Below, piece after piece: positions 5,839 through 6,448 of a stretch of 6,448 nt of DNA. The notes beneath the pieces are model-generated. The model was not told where the DNA came from, searched no databases, and saw only the letters and a list, made by a program, of their open reading frames with translations. The DNA is from an uncultured Microbacteriaceae bacterium (GTDB taxonomy: Bacteria > Actinomycetota > Actinomycetes > Actinomycetales > Microbacteriaceae): positions 1-6,448 of the forward strand of contig CAIRWJ010000093.1 of assembly GCA_903882245.1 (NCBI GenBank), in the 5' to 3' direction. Each line of letters begins with the position of its first letter. The first letter of the stretch is position 1. Made by a program: the position numbers and the translations under genes.

Positions 5839-6448
5839 AAGGCATAATTTTGGCCGGGGGAACGGGTTCCCGGCTCTGGCCAATCACACTCGGCAACTCC
5901 AAGCAACTCATCCCAATTTATGACAAACCAATGGTGTACTACCCGCTGTCGACATTGATGACCGCCGGTATTCGCGAAGTGCTCATCATCACTGCTCCCG
6001 AGCACGCTGATTTGTTTCGGGCACTGCTTGGCGACGGATCTGCATGGGGAATGCGAATCGAGTTTGCGATTCAACCGAGCCCCGACGGATTGGCGCAAGC
6101 GTTCATTATTGGCGAATCGTTTACCGCGGGTGACTCTGTGGCGTTAGCGCTGGGCGACAATATTTTTCACGGTTCTGGTTTCGAAAGCGCACTTCCCGAC
6201 ACGACGAATTTCGAGGGCGGCCACATTTTTGCGTACCCCGTCCCTGACCCCGAGCGCTACGGCGTTATCGAGTTTGACGCCGACGGAACCGCGCTGTCAA
6301 TTGAAGAGAAACCGCAGAAGCCGAAGTCTCGATTCGCAATTCCCGGCGTCTACTTTTATGGCCCCGATGTCGTTGATGTTGCGAAGGGAATTAGGCCCAG
6401 CCCGCGCGGTGAACTGGAAATCACGTCCGTGAGCGAGCACTACCTGCG
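5835..6448 (+). CDS. rfbA: Glucose-1-phosphate thymidylyltransferase, N-terminal part (RmlA/RfbA, partial)
   Basis: RmlA joins dTTP and glucose-1-phosphate to give dTDP-glucose, the first and feedback-controlled step to dTDP-rhamnose. The window holds the first 204 complete codons; about 85 residues are missing compared with the usual ~290. The nucleotidyltransferase signature [11 protein letters not shown] (8-18) is followed by [18 protein letters not shown] (22-39), PDGLAQAF (83-90), metal-binding LGDNIFHG (106-113), RYGVIEF (141-147), [10 protein letters not shown] (156-165), [13 protein letters not shown] and [10 protein letters not shown] near the break. These identify RmlA rather than glucose-1-phosphate cytidylyl- or uridylyltransferase. 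Trp15 stands where most RmlA proteins have Tyr (RLYPIT). The ATG overlaps the rfbC TGA; a GGGCGGGG stretch just before it is a poor ribosome site, so coupling probably drives translation. rfbB would be expected nearby but is not in view. Confidence 0.96.
   Translation, partial: MKGIILAGGTGSRLWPITLGNSKQLIPIYDKPMVYYPLSTLMTAGIREVLIITAPEHADLFRALLGDGSAWGMRIEFAIQPSPDGLAQAFIIGESFTAGDSVALALGDNIFHGSGFESALPDTTNFEGGHIFAYPVPDPERYGVIEFDADGTALSIEEKPQKPKSRFAIPGVYFYGPDVVDVAKGIRPSPRGELEITSVSEHYL

Noticed and set aside
5281..6098. Long - strand open frames opposite rfbC and rfbA
   Set aside because: Both oppose well-supported RmlC and RmlA coding regions and show no family motif or ribosome site.

Overview
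The window is a compact, gene-dense segment of an actinobacterial chromosome with moderately high GC. Gene order (purK-purE-LCP protein followed by dTDP-rhamnose and glycosyltransferase genes), protein sequences close to mycobacterial Rml enzymes, frequent GTG starts and TANNNT-type -10 boxes all suggest Actinomycetes. A member of Microbacteriaceae or a relative with a trimmed genome is my best guess, inferred from synteny and packing only.

Layout: (1) Positions 2-775, + strand: the 3' end of purK, then purE. Together these carry out the two-step conversion of AIR to CAIR in purine synthesis. (2) Positions 772-2115, + strand: a multi-pass membrane LytR-CpsA-Psr (LCP) phosphotransferase that overlaps the end of purE by GTGA. 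(3) Positions 2121-2963, - strand: rfbD/rmlD, the last enzyme of dTDP-L-rhamnose synthesis. (4) Positions 3011-4132 (+) and 4129-5235 (-): two related GT4-type glycosyltransferases placed tail to tail, with their stop codons sharing one CTAG palindrome. (5) Positions 5266-5838 and 5835-6448, + strand: rfbC/rmlC and the start of rfbA/rmlA, overlapping by ATGA; rfbA runs off the window.

How the genes fit together: RmlA makes dTDP-glucose, and RmlC and RmlD carry out the last two steps to dTDP-L-rhamnose. The dehydratase RmlB is not in the window. The two cytoplasmic GT4 enzymes could use activated sugars to build a lipid-linked glycan, and the LCP enzyme could attach such a glycan to peptidoglycan outside the cell. 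The region is therefore best read as the edge of a rhamnose-containing cell-wall glycopolymer locus next to purine genes. The link between the parts is inferred from proximity.

Non-coding DNA is minimal. Gaps are 9, 5, 47 and 30 bases, and there is no stretch over 300 bases without a gene. I see no RNA genes, mobile elements, CRISPR arrays or convincing terminators. Every gene belongs to a known family, and I found no evidence of an undescribed system. The most interesting signals are two probable leaderless GTG mRNAs with identical promoter-to-start geometry, the membrane topology of the LCP protein, and the extreme overlap and strand alternation.
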